Source: Vibrio cincinnatiensis DSM 19608 (GTDB lineage Bacteria; Pseudomonadota; Gammaproteobacteria; Enterobacterales; Vibrionaceae). From it: a stretch of DNA of 64,000 nt. Below are positions 37,991-47,305 of the stretch, piece after piece. Both the position numbers and the translations under genes were made by a program. Numbering within the stretch: the first letter of the stretch is position 1; the number at the start of each line of letters is the position of its first letter. The stretch lies in assembly GCF_900167345.1 (NCBI RefSeq), contig NZ_FUXB01000001.1, positions 124,001-188,000 on the forward strand, written 5' to 3'. The notes below the pieces were generated by a model. It was not told the DNA's origin, searched no databases, and saw nothing but the letters and a program-made list of their open reading frames with translations.

Positions 37991-39679
37991 TTAGAAAGCA
38001 GTACGTTTGTATCGACGATAAGAAGGCTGCCAGAAATGTTGCTCGATAGCAACCTCTAGAGCCTCATCGGTAATTTCTAAAGCGACACCTTGTTCAATGG
38101 CTTTTTTCGCTACCGCTACCGCGATTTTTTTCGAGACCGAATGGATGGACTCTAACGGTGGAAGCAGTGGACCGTGACCGTTGATCGCTAATGGAGAGCA
38201 TAAAGCCAGTGCTCGGCTCGATTCCATTAACATTTCGTCGGTCACCCGTTTCGCGCCGACAGCGAGGACACCAAGCCCAATACCAGGAAAAATATAACTG
38301 TTGTTACATTGTGCAATGGCATAAGTTTTACCGTCATGTAAGACGGGATCAAAAGGGCTACCGGTGGCGACTAACGCTTCACCATTCGTCCAGCGAATAA
38401 TATCAGCAGGTGTTGCTTCTACTCGGCTGGTTGGGTTGGAAAGTGGGAAAATAATTGGACGTGGGCAATGAGCATGCATCGCTTTAATCACTTCTTCACT
38501 AAATAAGCCAGGAGCTCCCGAAACACCAACCAATACCGTGGGTTTTGCCTGACGAGCGACATCGAGAAGAGAATAGCCATTACCTTCCGATTTCCATTTC
38601 TTCGTGTTGGCTTTTTTCTGAACTAAGCGTTGTTGGAAATCGAGTAAATTAGGCATTCCTTCTTCCAACAAGCCCCAACGGTCTACCATATAGACTTGAG
38701 AACGGGCCTGTGCATCGGAAATACCTTCTGAAACCATCTGGGCGATGATGGCTTCGGCAATCCCGCAACCAGCAGATCCTGCCCCTAAGAAAGTAATACG
38801 TTGTTCAGACAACTTGCTTCCTGCCGCTTTACATGCTGCGAGTAGTGAACCCACGGTGACTGCTGCTGTGCCTTGGATGTCGTCATTGAAGCAGCAGATG
38901 CGATTTTTATAACGCTCAAGTAGGGGCATGGCATTTTTTTGTGCAAAGTCTTCAAACTGAACTAAGGCTTCTGGCCAGCGACGTTGTACGGCTTGAATAA
39001 ATTCTTCAACAAAATTGTCGTATTCAATGCCGGTAATGCGTGGGTGACGCCAGCCCATATACATAGGATCAGCCAGGCGTTGTGGGTTGTTTGTACCTAC
39101 ATCTAACACGATGGGTAAAGTATAGGCTGGGCTAATGCCTCCACAGGCGGTATAGAGTGATAGTTTTCCGATAGGAATCCCCATGCCACCAATACCTTGG
39201 TCACCAAGCCCTAAAATGCGTTCACCATCGGTGACAACGATGACTTTAACGTTATGGTTTGCTGCATTGTTTAGTAAGTCATCAATACGATCACGGTTAG
39301 CATAAGAAATGAACAAGCCGCGACCACGACGATAAATATTTGAAAAGTTTTCACATGCCGCCCCGACGGTAGGGGTGTAGATGATCGGCATCATCTCGGA
39401 AATGTGATTTTGTACTAAACGATAAAATAAGGTTTCGTTGGTATCTTGGATATTACGTAGATAAATATGCTTATCCATATCGCTTTCAAAGCTACAGTAT
39501 TGTTGATAAGCACGAACCACCTGTTCTTGGATGGTTTCTGTTGACTCGGGTAACAAACCTTCTAAGTTAAAAGAGGCACGCTCTTCTGCACTAAAAGCGC
39601 TGCCTTTATTCAATAAAGGAGTACTGAGCAGGGCAGGGCCCGCATAAGGAATGTAAAGCGGACGTTTATCGTTATTCAT
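37991..39679 (-). CDS. maeA: NAD-dependent malic enzyme MaeA (SfcA)
   Basis: MaeA decarboxylates malate to pyruvate with NAD+. The 562-residue protein shows [23 protein letters not shown] near 110-132, the NAD-binding [44 protein letters not shown] near 260-280 with metal-binding Asp residues, and [15 protein letters not shown]. The length and start [18 protein letters not shown] fit SfcA of enterics. It is divergent from the HrpB-like helicase with a 206-base gap between them. Confidence 0.96.
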   Translation of the reverse strand: MNNDKRPLYIPYAGPALLSTPLLNKGSAFSAEERASFNLEGLLPESTETIQEQVVRAYQQYCSFESDMDKHIYLRNIQDTNETLFYRLVQNHISEMMPIIYTPTVGAACENFSNIYRRGRGLFISYANRDRIDDLLNNAANHNVKVIVVTDGERILGLGDQGIGGMGIPIGKLSLYTACGGISPAYTLPIVLDVGTNNPQRLADPMYMGWRHPRITGIEYDNFVEEFIQAVQRRWPEALVQFEDFAQKNAMPLLERYKNRICCFNDDIQGTAAVTVGSLLAACKAAGSKLSEQRITFLGAGSAGCGIAEAIIAQMVSEGISDAQARSQVYMVDRWGLLEEGMPNLLDFQQRLVQKKANTKKWKSEGNGYSLLDVARQAKPTVLVGVSGAPGLFSEEVIKAMHAHCPRPIIFPLSNPTSRVEATPADIIRWTNGEALVATGSPFDPVLHDGKTYAIAQCNNSYIFPGIGLGVLAVGAKRVTDEMLMESSRALALCSPLAINGHGPLLPPLESIHSVSKKIAVAVAKKAIEQGVALEITDEALEVAIEQHFWQPSYRRYKRTAF

Positions 39680-39757
39680 TTTTCGACCTATAGTAGGGTG
39701 ATGGGAACAAGGAACTCAAAAATGATAACGGCTTATCGACTCGCTTGTAAATAGAGA

Positions 39758-39793
39758 AGCCCTAACCTTCCGCTGATTATGTTAATTAGGGCT
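39758..39793. repeat. Inverted repeat between maeA and the helicase gene
   Basis: Arms AGCCCTAA and TTAGGGCT are separated by 20 bases in the divergent promoter gap. It could be a regulator site or a stem; no family is suggested. Confidence 0.45.
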
Positions 39794-39885
39794 GATAACC
39801 GATCTCAGACCAACGAAAAGGGACGAAAAGTGACGTATTTTCCGTTACTATTGACCCACCTCTCTTGCCTATATTCTTGTGCACT

Positions 39886-42234
39886 ATGCCTCATCTCCCG
39901 ATTCAATCTTTATACTCCGATTTTTTATCTACGCTCCCTCATCAGCATCTTGTTGTAGAGGCACAAACGGGCTCAGGTAAGTCTACCTGTTTACCACTAT
40001 GGGCCGCACAACAAGGGCGAGTGTTGGTGATTGAACCAAGGCGGATCGCTTGCACTTCTCTTGCCCAGTTTTTAGCAGAGCAACATTCTGAATCCGTGGG
40101 TCAAACAGTGGGCTACGCCATTAAATTGGAGTCATGTTATAACGAGCAGAGTCAAATCGTGTTTGTGACTCCCGGGGTTGCTTTACGGTGGTTGGCGGAA
40201 GAGGGGTTGGCGACATTTGATATCGTGATCATTGATGAATTTCATGAGCGGCGTTGGGACAGCGATCTGCTGCTGGCGCTACTGCGTGAACAGGCAAATA
40301 AACGTTTAGTGGTGACCTCTGCCACTCTGGAAGGAGAGCGCTTAGCGCATTACCTGAATGCCAAACGCCTACAAGCGGATGGACGGCAGTATGAAGTGGT
40401 GATTGAATATCACAGTAAAGAAAGCCACCAATTACCGGCAAGCTATCGGTTGGCTGAACGAGTGGTACACGAAGTGCGACATGCGAGAGAACACACTCCC
40501 GCCGATATTTTGGTTTTCTTACCTGGGCGGAAGGAAATCAGTCAGTGCCAGCAATTATTAGCGGGGCAGTCTTCTTTATTGGTTGTACCGCTGCATGCTT
40601 CCGTTAGTGAGCAAGATAGGCATCGAGCGCTCAATCCACAGCCTCAGCAGAAGGTGGTGCTGGCTACCAATGTTGCCGAAACCTCGTTAACCATTCCGAA
40701 TATTGCTTATGTTATCGATAGTGGACTAGAGCGAAGAACCGAACAACGAAATGGTCGCACAACACTCACGTTAAAAGCCATTTCCAAAGCCAGTGCGCAG
40801 CAACGGGCGGGACGCGCAGGGCGTGTGATGAATGGGGTGGCGGTGCGTCTATATGGCCAACATGCAGCATTAGAGGCAGTGACTCCCGCTGAAATGCAGC
40901 GAGAATCGCTACTTGAGCCTATGCTGGCATCAGCCAGTTGTGGCCGACCTATTACGCAGTTAACGTTTCTTGAGTCATTACCAGAAAAATCGCTACAGCA
41001 AGCCTTTGAACAGTTAGTGACCATGCAAGCGATCAGTGAAAATGGTGTGATTACTGAGCATGGACAAAAAATAGCGCCACTGCCGATAGATGCGCTTTAT
41101 GCTGACTTAGTTGCCCGTATGGCAGAGAAAAGCTTACAAGAAGCGATGATCGACCTTACCGCGGCGTTATCTGTACCAGCCAGTTTATACACATTGCTGC
41201 CTAGTGAAGAGCAACGCGAAAAACTGAACCAACAAGAACCGCTGCGCTGTGATGCCCAGTTATTGATTCAACTGGTTCGTGGAACCGTCTTTGAGGGTAT
41301 TAGCATTGAAACGGAGGCATTACATGAAGCGCAAGGCTTGGCCGAACAGATGCGGCAGATCTATCAATTGCCCCAGTTGGAAGTGGCTTCTCGATATTCT
41401 CACCAGCAACTGGCTTATGCCATTGCCCGTATACATCCCGAGTTGCTTTTTGTACGTAGAGTTCGACGTAAAGAGGCCATGGGGAATGGAAAAATGGAAG
41501 TGTTGATTGGTCGAAATAGTCGATTCTCTACTGAGCATGAAGCGGCATTAGTTCTGGATCACCACTCACTTCCTGGTCGGGGAATCAAGCAAACAATGAC
41601 GTTAGCTACGGTGATGATGCCGATAGAGCAACAAGCCATTGAGCATTTAGACTTGGGGGAGTGGCGGCAAGCTGAAACGGAATCACAAGATGGCACGCTT
41701 TTGACGGTGTTGAAACTCTACTATGCCGGGCGGGAGATAGCGCAGAAACAGGTCCAAGCTGAAGGCGAGTTGGCCGTAAAATCTTTACTGGATATGGTGA
41801 CGAGCGAGCAGTGTTTTCCCGGTTTTGCCAAGCAGCGTCAGCAGGAAATTTTACTCTGGAAACTGTATGTCGATTTAGGTTTAGACAGTGCGACTCATGA
41901 GCACCACTCAATCACATTTGAGCAGTGGTTTACCGACCAACTGACTCAATTGGGGATCCATTCATTAGCCGAACTTGAGCTATTTAGTGCCGATGATTTC
42001 CCCTTTGAAGGCATACCTTACTGGGAGAAAGCAAACTTTTCGGAACGTTATCCTTTTGAGTTGTATTTAGGCGATTTACAACTCTCAGTTGAATACCATC
42101 CTAAACGAAAGTGGATCTATGTTATCTACCAGAGTGGGCTACGTAAAACCGCCCCTAAACGTTGGGAATTACCGCGCTGGGAGGGTTATCGGATTCAATT
42201 TAAGAAAGCAAGCCGAGTGATTGATATTTACTAA
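39886..42234 (+). CDS. HrpA/HrpB-like DEAH-box ATP-dependent helicase
   Basis: This 782-residue superfamily 2 helicase has Walker A EAQTGSGKST near 25-34, the box IDEFHERRWDSD (DEFH in place of DEAH) near 115, TSATLEGERL, LATNVAETSLTIPNI and QQRAGRAGRV, followed by helicase-associated domains. It is like HrpB in size and in the DEFH box, but the C-terminal 150 residues do not match my memory of E. coli HrpB, so I leave out the symbol. The frame extends upstream to a TTG at 39865, but the first Met is at 39886; no good ribosome site is visible. The substrate is probably RNA. Confidence 0.85.
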   Translation: MPHLPIQSLYSDFLSTLPHQHLVVEAQTGSGKSTCLPLWAAQQGRVLVIEPRRIACTSLAQFLAEQHSESVGQTVGYAIKLESCYNEQSQIVFVTPGVALRWLAEEGLATFDIVIIDEFHERRWDSDLLLALLREQANKRLVVTSATLEGERLAHYLNAKRLQADGRQYEVVIEYHSKESHQLPASYRLAERVVHEVRHAREHTPADILVFLPGRKEISQCQQLLAGQSSLLVVPLHASVSEQDRHRALNPQPQQKVVLATNVAETSLTIPNIAYVIDSGLERRTEQRNGRTTLTLKAISKASAQQRAGRAGRVMNGVAVRLYGQHAALEAVTPAEMQRESLLEPMLASASCGRPITQLTFLESLPEKSLQQAFEQLVTMQAISENGVITEHGQKIAPLPIDALYADLVARMAEKSLQEAMIDLTAALSVPASLYTLLPSEEQREKLNQQEPLRCDAQLLIQLVRGTVFEGISIETEALHEAQGLAEQMRQIYQLPQLEVASRYSHQQLAYAIARIHPELLFVRRVRRKEAMGNGKMEVLIGRNSRFSTEHEAALVLDHHSLPGRGIKQTMTLATVMMPIEQQAIEHLDLGEWRQAETESQDGTLLTVLKLYYAGREIAQKQVQAEGELAVKSLLDMVTSEQCFPGFAKQRQQEILLWKLYVDLGLDSATHEHHSITFEQWFTDQLTQLGIHSLAELELFSADDFPFEGIPYWEKANFSERYPFELYLGDLQLSVEYHPKRKWIYVIYQSGLRKTAPKRWELPRWEGYRIQFKKASRVIDIY

Positions 42235-42434
42235 GATTTCTTTACCATTCGAAATATTAATCAACAAGACACATATTGAGGTGGATTTGTACATAGCTTG
42301 TTATTACCTTGGTTTTTATATTCCTCGTCGTTTGAATTCGTAAGCATAAAAGATTGTTTTTATATATCATATTGCTATATGAGAATTCCTGCATAATAGT
42401 AAACAAGTAGGATACTACTGATATCGAGGAAGAT

Positions 42435-42812
42435 ATGGACCAATTACAACGAGTCGCTGTAGTGTTTGATTACACAAACTTTTTAGGTGTGTCTTGTCGT
42501 AAAAAATGGACGTTTTCAGAGGCGTTATTATCGTTCACACCCATCTTTGGTACCGTTTGGCAAGATACGGTAAAACTCAGCCAAACGCAGGAAGAGCGGC
42601 TATGGGATATGGCTTTACGGCGCTTATCCAGTCGTCGAAGTGATGAGGCCAATTTGATCACTTTACTGAAATTGGCTAAGTCAGAAGGGATTGATGAGCT
42701 AAAATTGGTCATGCCCTATCCACTAGAGCCGGAGCAAATTACGTTGATTCAAGAGAAAAGTGCTTCGCAGATCAAAGTATTGGAGATGGATGAATTTATG
42801 ATCACGTTATAG
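42435..42812 (+). CDS. Conserved-looking small protein of unknown function
   Basis: I do not recognise this 125-residue protein. It is soluble, mixed alpha/beta in character: FDYTNFLGVSCRKKWTFSEALLS at the start and LIQEKSASQIKVLEMDEFMITL at the end. GAGGAAG lies just ahead of the ATG, which supports translation. The 200-base AT-rich gap upstream can hold its own promoter. It is convergent with purC, with a long bidirectional hairpin between. Nothing in the context points to a role. Confidence 0.7.
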   Translation: MDQLQRVAVVFDYTNFLGVSCRKKWTFSEALLSFTPIFGTVWQDTVKLSQTQEERLWDMALRRLSSRRSDEANLITLLKLAKSEGIDELKLVMPYPLEPEQITLIQEKSASQIKVLEMDEFMITL

Positions 42813-42866
42813 CTTAGATTTTTACGTATTATCCGTATTTCTCTTGCTTAAACGATGAAGTCTTCA

Positions 42867-42906
42867 AAACGGTGAAGCTTGCCGATTGTGGCACGTTTCA
42901 CCGTTT
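42867..42906. terminator. Bidirectional terminator between the small protein gene and purC
   Basis: Ten-base arms AAACGGTGAA/TTCACCGTTT enclose a smaller stem TGCC/GGCA. It lies between convergent genes and can end both. Confidence 0.7.
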
Positions 42907-42928
42907 GTCATTATTTTTTCTGAACCCT

Positions 42929-44041
42929 TTACTGGTCTTCGTCGATCAAATCATACTGATCACGCAGAATATCAATAATCTCTTGTTTGGGATGGTGACT
43001 CAGCTCAATCGGATGGCCCACAATTTTTTCTGCGATGCCAAGGTAGGTATGTGAAATAGCCATGAGCGCTTCAAGTGGGAGGGCATTATCACGTGCAAGC
43101 GCCTCACGTTCTGGCATACGTTCTTTGTTTAACAAAATATCAGGGTCAGGGAAATAGTTGAGCAAGAATTGACGGAAGCCTTCTTTGGAATTTTCCACTA
43201 TCTTTCCGGCTTGGTAGTGTTGTTCATCCCAAATTCGTGAAGAGTCAGGCGTTCCCACTTCATCCATATAGATTAATTTCTCTTGCCCATTGGCATCGGT
43301 GACGTAACCAAATTCAAATTTAGTATCAACAAAAATTTGTCCAATCTCTTTCAATGCTTGGCTAATTACAGCAAAGCCTTGCTTTAGTAAGGTTTCATAG
43401 AGAGTGATATCTGAGGCTTGGCTAAAGTTGAAGGCCGCAAAATTTGCTTCGATATTTTGGCGTGTGATATTGACATCATCCGCTTCCGGGACACCCGGAA
43501 TGCCTTTTAAAATCCCTTTCGTGGAGGGGGTGATCAGTAATTCTGGTAATGCTTTATCTTTTTCTAATCCTTCTGGCAACGCAATTCCACAGAATTCTCG
43601 TTCCCCTTTTTCATAAGCTCGCCACATGGACCCCGTGATATATTGACGACAGATGGCTTCAATTTTGACCGGTTTTGCTTTTTGTACAATCCACACTAAT
43701 GGGTGAGGAATGTCCACAATGTGGCTATCCGCTAAGCCTTGCTGCTTAAATAAGTTAAACCAATGGTTTGAGATAGCGTTCAGTGCCGCTCCCTTACCGG
43801 GAACACCATGGACACCGCCTTCAGCATGCCAAATACAGTCAAAGGCTGAAATTCGGTCACTGATCACCATAATGGCTAAAGGCGCATCTTCAGCAATAGG
43901 GTAGCCCTTTTGCTGAATCAGACGTTTACTATCGTGTTCCGTTAGCCAGTAAACGGAGCGAACTTTACCGCTATGAACAGGTTGATGAGTACGAATTGGG
44001 AGGTCGTCATTGACGGCAAGAACTTGATCAGCAAGGCTCAT
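42929..44041 (-). CDS. purC: SAICAR synthetase PurC, long form
   Basis: PurC joins aspartate to CAIR to give SAICAR in purine synthesis. At 370 residues it is the long form of vibrios, not the 237-residue E. coli form. Recognisable stretches are [42 protein letters not shown], [17 protein letters not shown] (here [17 protein letters not shown]), [11 protein letters not shown] and [12 protein letters not shown]. The start [18 protein letters not shown] matches my memory of the vibrio protein. A PurR box lies 114 bases upstream of the ATG, so repression by PurR with hypoxanthine or guanine is expected. Confidence 0.95.
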   Translation of the reverse strand: MSLADQVLAVNDDLPIRTHQPVHSGKVRSVYWLTEHDSKRLIQQKGYPIAEDAPLAIMVISDRISAFDCIWHAEGGVHGVPGKGAALNAISNHWFNLFKQQGLADSHIVDIPHPLVWIVQKAKPVKIEAICRQYITGSMWRAYEKGEREFCGIALPEGLEKDKALPELLITPSTKGILKGIPGVPEADDVNITRQNIEANFAAFNFSQASDITLYETLLKQGFAVISQALKEIGQIFVDTKFEFGYVTDANGQEKLIYMDEVGTPDSSRIWDEQHYQAGKIVENSKEGFRQFLLNYFPDPDILLNKERMPEREALARDNALPLEALMAISHTYLGIAEKIVGHPIELSHHPKQEIIDILRDQYDLIDEDQ

Positions 44042-44154
44042 TGAGACATTCCTATCTGGGTTAAACGTCGTAGGGAAAAGAAAGCGCCTACATTAGAGCA
44101 GGTGCCGTTATCACTGAGCGCATCATACCAGAATTCTCGATGCTCGCCAGAAAA

Positions 44155-44170
44155 AAGCAAACGATTGCTT
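44155..44170. promoter_or_regulatory. PurR box upstream of purC
   Basis: AAGCAAACGATTGCTT matches the PurR consensus core GCAAACGTTTGC at 11 of 12 positions and is a near-perfect palindrome. It lies in the purC upstream gap, between purC and sulA. Confidence 0.8.
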
Positions 44171-44191
44171 AAATTAACTTATCCAGTAAAC

Positions 44192-44211
44192 CTCTCACTG
44201 TCTAGTGAAAG
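44192..44211 (-). terminator. Weak hairpin at the sulA stop codon
   Basis: On the minus strand CTTTCACT/AGTGAGAG (one T-G pair) has loop AGAC, which includes part of the sulA stop. It is followed by GTTTAC only, so it is a weak terminator. Confidence 0.35.
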
Positions 44212-44612
44212 GGGTGGATGAGCGGGGTAAGGAAAAAAACATCGCATTGATTCTCTTTTCCCATTTGAGTCAGTAATTTTTGGCTAACAATATCAATCTC
44301 ACCAGACGCGACGATTGCGCTCGCATTTTTGGATAAAATCGCTTTGATGACAATCTCAATTTCTGACTGAGCTTGAGAAGCTTTTAGGTGAATAATTTTT
44401 TCGCATTGTACCTGGTGGGCTGCCAATTCATGATATTGGGGGCGAGGACATTGCGCAGTATAAAAAATCCACTGTTTTTTCTGCGACAAATTAGCCAACT
44501 TCGCCATTATTCCGTTACCGACCATTTCGTTACCGACGGATGATGTCGGGTAAGATACGGAAGGAGAGCGTTTACCGACCATAAGAGTGTGATTGAAATG
44601 AGCGTTAAGCAT
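44202..44612 (-). CDS. sulA: SOS cell division inhibitor SulA
   Basis: SulA binds FtsZ during DNA damage and halts septation until repair is done. The 136-residue product is a vibrio-type SulA: LANLSQKKQWIFYTAQCPRP near 39-58 matches the family core (LxxLSxxxxWxxxxxxxxxP), and the C terminus CDVFFLTPLIHPFH matches the family end, which in E. coli is the Lon degron. A perfect LexA box lies 22 bases upstream of the ATG, and AAAGGA gives a seven-base spacing. The first 36 residues are rich in short Val-Gly-Asn/Lys repeats (see findings) and are unlike E. coli SulA, which also has a variable N terminus. Confidence 0.85.
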   Translation of the reverse strand: MLNAHFNHTLMVGKRSPSVSYPTSSVGNEMVGNGIMAKLANLSQKKQWIFYTAQCPRPQYHELAAHQVQCEKIIHLKASQAQSEIEIVIKAILSKNASAIVASGEIDIVSQKLLTQMGKENQCDVFFLTPLIHPFH

Positions 44613-44616
44613 AATA

Positions 44617-44649
44617 CTGTCCTTTCATACATGCTGTATGCGTATACAG
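44617..44649 (-). promoter_or_regulatory. LexA box (SOS box) of sulA
   Basis: CTGTATGCGTATACAG (44634-44649) is a perfect CTGT-N8-ACAG palindrome. A second, weaker box CTGT-N8-ACAT lies next to it at 44617-44632. Paired boxes are usual at tightly repressed SOS genes. Confidence 0.92.
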
Positions 44650-44893
44650 TATTATGGGTTGCTATTTGGATCAAGTCATAATTACTGAATTTATGAAGCT
44701 AAAGAGTAAGTGTTGTTGATGGCTGTATTTTATCTAGTTGATAAATAATATATTTATTCCTATTTGACGAGGTCATAAAGTGGAGAAAAGTTGGTGGTTT
44801 TGTGATCAACCAGAAATTTTCATGTCCTCTACATGTAGGGTTGCTTTTTGCTTGCTTTCTGAAATGGTGAAAACGAAGAGGGTGAGAGGAATG

Positions 44894-44923
44894 TAAAAAA
44901 AGCGCCATATGGCGCTTTTTTTA
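44894..44923 (-). terminator. Terminator overlapping the stop of the zinc-ribbon gene
   Basis: A 30-base perfect palindrome, seven A, GCGCC, ATAT, GGCGC, seven T, flanked by T and A. The TAA stop of the zinc-ribbon gene is its last three bases (plus-strand TTA), so termination begins right at the end of translation. Confidence 0.9.
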
Positions 44924-45106
44924 CATTTGTTGTGCGGCTCGTCGTTCTTGTTGAGCGATTTCAGCTAAATTAAAAAGTCGTACATCCATTTGAGCGAAAT
45001 CATTACAATTTTGGCAAGCATAATGGGCTTTCCCATCAATATATTCATGCTTAGCCAGTAGTCTTGGTTGTTTACACCAGTCACATGTACCTTCAATATT
45101 AAACAT
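44921..45106 (-). CDS. Small zinc-ribbon protein
   Basis: This 61-residue protein has two cysteine pairs, CDWC near 8-11 and CQNC near 31-34, spaced as in a zinc ribbon, with ARLLAKHEYIDGKAHYA-like filler between (here PRLLAKHEYIDGKAHYA) and a helical Arg/Ala/Gln tail. Its role is unknown; such proteins often contact nucleic acid. The ATG at 45106 has AAGGTGG about six bases ahead, which decides it over an upstream GTG at 45115. The stop lies within a strong terminator. Confidence 0.82.
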   Translation of the reverse strand: MFNIEGTCDWCKQPRLLAKHEYIDGKAHYACQNCNDFAQMDVRLFNLAEIAQQERRAAQQM

Positions 45107-45269
45107 TTCCCCCACCTTGATTGTCGCGGTGTTTTATCGCGGCGAATTATCACATAAAGAGAGTGTTAAGTTAACTATTTGTTATAAAACTGCGAAGTTA
45201 ATCGTTTGCTTTGCAAGCTTTCATTCAAGAAAATGAAGTGGAATGTCAAAGTTAATGAATAAGTAATCT

Positions 45270-46274
45270 TTATTTGTTGCGTTTTTGTAGAATTAAGTTG
45301 AGTGAATGGTTAAGGCGTTTCATCTCCTCATCACTGCCTTGTGCATCGGGGTGATAAATTTTTGATAATTGTTTATAGCGGGCTTTAATCGCTTGCTCAT
45401 TGGGTAATTGGTCGGGAGAAAACCCAAAAAGTGCGCAGGCGACGATCCATTGCTGTTCATGCTGTTGATGGTTTTGTTGCTGTTGACGGCGAGTAAGTTC
45501 TCGATAGAGTTTCTCTAATTGTCGCTTTTGTTGCTGAATAATTCGAGCTTGCTCATGTAACTGATCCACTTGGCTTAGGTGGGGAGATTGAGGTAAGCGT
45601 GGGTAACGTTTTAGAAATAAATAAGAAGATGCCCCCACCGCGATAATCAAAAGCAAGACAACAATCAATAGGTTGGGAGAATCAAGCTCTCGGGGGGATG
45701 GGGGGGTTACATCGGCAACGGGTAATACCGGCGAGGGCGGATAGACGCTGGCTTTTTCTAACGCTGTCATGTTGGAGATTTGTTTTGCTCGTTGTTGGTC
45801 AAACTTCTTCTGTAATAGAAAGGCATAACGTTGTTCTGCGTCAGGCTCTCGATCCGCAACACTGTAGTACCAAAGTTCGGCCATGGTGAATGTTTCGGGA
45901 AAAGGTCGGCCTTGTTGATACATGTCACCGATGGTGATGGCAGCTTGAGTCTGACCTAAGCTGGTTAATTTTATCAGCCAACGCAGAGCGTTTTCTAAGT
46001 GTTCGGGGTTTTCTGTTTCCGCTAAATAGTAGTAAGTGAGTTGCTCCATCGCTGATATATGCCCTTGCTCCGCAGCTTGTGTAAGCCAGTAAAGGCGATC
46101 TTGATCGGTGGTGGTATCGGTTGAGGCGAATTGGTAGTGTTGCGCCAGTTGATATTGGGATTCTGCATCACCGAGTCTGGCTTGTTCTTGTAATAAGGTC
46201 AATTCAGTTGCTATTCCCAAAGAGGGAAGTATTGCCGTCACAATCAGTAGCCGTACTATCCACCGTCTCATCAA
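45270..46274 (-). CDS. Sel1-repeat and J-domain membrane protein
   Basis: This 334-residue protein has an unusual mix of parts. A signal peptide (1-22) is followed by Sel1-like repeats at about 28-165 (GDAESQYQLAQHYQ, GHISAMEQLTYYYLA, GQTQAAITIGDMYQQGRPF), a proline-rich linker, a membrane helix near 206-223 (LLIVVLLLIIAVGASSYLFL), a Gln-rich coiled coil at about 235-275, and a C-terminal J domain at about 277-334 with the HPD tripeptide in KIYHPDAQGSD. The J domain would face the cytoplasm and could call DnaK to the membrane, while the repeats face the periplasm. No known gene name comes to mind. Confidence 0.85.
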   Translation of the reverse strand: MMRRWIVRLLIVTAILPSLGIATELTLLQEQARLGDAESQYQLAQHYQFASTDTTTDQDRLYWLTQAAEQGHISAMEQLTYYYLAETENPEHLENALRWLIKLTSLGQTQAAITIGDMYQQGRPFPETFTMAELWYYSVADREPDAEQRYAFLLQKKFDQQRAKQISNMTALEKASVYPPSPVLPVADVTPPSPRELDSPNLLIVVLLLIIAVGASSYLFLKRYPRLPQSPHLSQVDQLHEQARIIQQQKRQLEKLYRELTRRQQQQNHQQHEQQWIVACALFGFSPDQLPNEQAIKARYKQLSKIYHPDAQGSDEEMKRLNHSLNLILQKRNK

Positions 46275-46390
46275 TAAACATTCCTTGTTAACGAAAGTAT
46301 TTGTGAAAATAGCCCTATGTGTCCAGTATACGTCACCGTTTTCAATATGCCGATTGCTTTGCGTTTAACACTAGGTGGCTGGAAATGAAA

Positions 46391-46414
46391 ATAAAAAAGC
46401 CCTAAAAGGGCTTT
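46391..46414 (-). terminator. Terminator after the OmpA-type lipoprotein gene
   Basis: On the minus strand AAAGCCCT/AGGGCTTT with loop TTT runs into TTTATTTT, 72 bases past the stop. Confidence 0.8.
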
Positions 46415-46486
46415 CAAAGTCATCAGCAAAGAATTTCACACTTTATTATTTAGTGTGTTGTCATCTGGCACTGAAGTCTTAGCGAT

Positions 46487-47155
46487 TTATTTCAGTGGCA
46501 GTATTTGGATTTCAACCCGGCGGTTACAGGCTCGACCTTCTGCGGTGCTGTTGGTACAGATGGGGTAACGCTTGCCGTTACCGCGTGCAATGGCTCGCCC
46601 AGTTGCGACACCTTGCGAAAGAAGAAAAGAACGAACCGATTCTGCTCGGCGCTCCGAAAGGATCTGGTTTGTGGTATCACTGCCCGTGCTATCGGTATGT
46701 CCATCAATCACTAAACTGGTCTCTGGGTATTCAACCAAAATTTTGGCGACCCCACGTAAGGTGTTGTGAATAGTGGGATCTAACTGATAAGAGTTCGTTT
46801 GGAAACCAATCCCATTTTCTAAACGTAACAGGAGTTGGTTTTCACCTACGCGCTCGACTTGAACTCCAGAATTCAGTAATTCTTCACGTAAGGCGGCTTC
46901 TTGTTGATCAAAGTAGTAACCGATCCCACCCCCTACGACGGCACCGCCCGTTGCTCCAACTAAAGCGCGTTGGCGGCGTTCTTTCGCGTTATCGCCACTG
47001 GCTAAACCTACTGCGGCACCTGTGATAGCTCCCAATAATGCCCCTTTCGTGGCGGAATTGGTTTCTGTTTCTCCTGTGGTCGCATTTTGTCTTTGCGTTG
47101 CGGCACAGCCCGATAGCGCAATCAATAGTGCCATTGCCAGAGTTATTTTCTTCAA
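46487..47155 (-). CDS. OmpA-family lipoprotein with glycine zipper (YiaD-like)
   Basis: The 222-residue protein has a lipoprotein signal with lipobox LSGC near 14-17, a glycine-zipper stretch (GALLGAITGAAVGLASG and GATGGAVVGGGIGYYF) near 38-82 and an OmpA C-terminal peptidoglycan-binding domain near 105-220 with VIDGHTDSTGSD and NRRVEIQILP. It should tie the outer membrane to peptidoglycan. It resembles YiaD of E. coli. The two cysteines in CTNSTAEGRACNRR may form a disulfide. It stands alone between the Sel1/J-domain gene and the DUF2786 gene. Confidence 0.9.
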   Translation of the reverse strand: MKKITLAMALLIALSGCAATQRQNATTGETETNSATKGALLGAITGAAVGLASGDNAKERRQRALVGATGGAVVGGGIGYYFDQQEAALREELLNSGVQVERVGENQLLLRLENGIGFQTNSYQLDPTIHNTLRGVAKILVEYPETSLVIDGHTDSTGSDTTNQILSERRAESVRSFLLSQGVATGRAIARGNGKRYPICTNSTAEGRACNRRVEIQILPLK

Positions 47156-47305
47156 GGCCGTCTCTCCATATGTATTTGGCTTAAGATTCCCTTTTTACCC
47201 GTATTGATAAATTGCTTGGGAAGTGTTGTGGAATAAACAAAAATTACCGAACAATGTCAATCAAAGGTGGGCAATTTTACGCTATCTTTACGATTTTTAG
47301 GTTAA

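Noticed and set aside
44699..44908. Open frame of 69 codons on the minus strand downstream of the zinc-ribbon gene
   Set aside because: No ribosome site, low-complexity composition, and it runs into the terminator palindrome.
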